A DNA stretch of 64,000 nucleotides from a virus: positions 34,434 through 98,433 of the IMG/VR virus record IMGVR_UViG_3300008113_000071; one strand, given 5' to 3'. A program made the position numbers and the translations under genes. How positions within the stretch are numbered: position 1 is the stretch's first letter; the number at the start of each line of letters is the position of its first letter. Positions 63,722 to 64,000 of the stretch are shown here, piece by piece. The notes under the pieces were generated by a model. It worked only from the letters and a program-made list of their open reading frames with translations, was not told where the DNA came from and made no database searches.

Positions 63722-63956
63722 CTTGGGCTTTAGATTTAAACGCTTCTATTATCTGTGGTATGAGTGCTCTCACTTCCCTAGGAACTCTAGCAAAGAACCA
63801 ACGAACATCTATTTCATATTCATTCCCATTGATATCTATTCCTTTAGGATGTATCAACCAGAACTGATGTTCTTTACCTTCGTGTATCACTTTACCTTCA
63901 TGCCATATCTCATAGAATGATGGCTCTCTATTAATTTCTATTCTGTTCTGTTCCAT
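63699..63956 (-). CDS. Small hypothetical protein
   Basis: An 85-residue protein, beta-rich first (FYEIWHEGKVIHEGKEHQFWLIHP) and then helical. It overlaps the nuclease gene by 23 bases and starts in a TAATG overlap with the truncated upstream gene. No family recognised. Confidence 0.55.
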   Translation of the reverse strand: MEQNRIEINREPSFYEIWHEGKVIHEGKEHQFWLIHPKGIDINGNEYEIDVRWFFARVPREVRALIPQIIEAFKSKAQDDDTGKK

Positions 63957-64000
63957 TATAATTCTATTGTATCAGGTTCCCAATTATATCCAATTAACTT
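63956..64000 (-). CDS. 3' end of an upstream gene (partial)
   Basis: The last 14 codons (KLIGYNWEPDTIEL) and a stop at 63956-63958 overlap the next start as TAATG, so the minus-strand operon continues beyond the window. Too short to name. Confidence 0.6.
   Translation of the reverse strand, partial: KLIGYNWEPDTIEL

Noticed and set aside
1-64000. tRNA genes, insertion sequences, integrase or attachment sites, and a diversity-generating retroelement
   Set aside because: I looked for cloverleaf-type sequences, transposase or integrase motifs and reverse-transcriptase motifs and saw none; a dedicated scan could still find something.

Overview
The window is a segment of a large tailed-phage genome whose host is very probably a member of Bacteroidota, and whose closest recognisable relatives appear to be crAss-like phages (Crassvirales). 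The evidence is as follows. Genes are tightly packed and AT-rich, many joined by TAATG or ATGA overlaps. Shine-Dalgarno motifs are mostly absent, and several promoters match the Bacteroidota pattern TTTG-N19/20-TAnnTTTG. A 4145-residue protein carries a multi-subunit-type RNA polymerase catalytic loop (DFDID). It sits in a block of very long virion or ejected proteins, as in crAss-like phages. The capsid, portal, terminase and DNA polymerase genes are not in this window.

Layout. (1) 1-12 kb, plus strand: a 5'-truncated, probably tail or muzzle-type protein ending in many small Cys-rich knobs joined by poly-threonine linkers, then structural proteins; one carries an M15-like peptidase signature. 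(2) 12-32 kb: a promoter followed by three large probable ejected proteins, including the RNA polymerase giant and a 1679-residue protein with a PD-(D/E)XK-like motif. (3) 32-37.4 kb: receptor-binding fibre genes, with a poly-Thr protein and a 1445-residue collagen-like (Gly-Thr-Ser) fibre that share an N-terminal module. (4) 37.4-39.5 kb, minus strand: a two-domain glycosyltransferase, GT4-like plus an Aah/TibC-like O-heptosyltransferase with the four-Cys tail. (5) 39.6-46.7 kb, plus strand: a cell-envelope cassette. It holds small membrane proteins, a holin-like and an endolysin-like gene, two CsgG-like secreted proteins, a secreted cohesin/dockerin-like protein, a lipoprotein and a Pro-rich outer-membrane barrel. 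(6) 46.7-54.1 kb, plus strand: virion proteins in which short N-terminal anchor modules recur in pairs, several with poly-Thr tails, plus another glycosyltransferase, a Dps-like protein and a run of small Lys-rich proteins sharing a K-x-(A/M)-Q-x-G-G motif. (7) 54.1-64 kb, minus strand: a methyltransferase, two glycosyltransferases, GroES-like, thioredoxin, HNH, dUTPase and RecA genes, then a class II ribonucleotide reductase, a DUF5522-like mini-gene and a PD-(D/E)XK nuclease operon.

How it may work together. Part 7 makes and maintains phage DNA: B12-dependent ribonucleotide reductase with its own thioredoxin, dUTPase, RecA and nuclease. Part 2 probably enters the cell with the DNA and transcribes early genes, while the Bacteroidota-type promoters would be read by host polymerase. 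The most interesting possibility is a phage-encoded virion O-glycosylation system, in which the heptosyltransferase fusion and the other glycosyltransferases would decorate the Thr/Ser-rich linkers of the fibre and bristle proteins. A second candidate novelty is the CsgG/cohesin/outer-membrane cassette wrapped around the lysis genes. All functional calls come from reading motifs; no database search was run.
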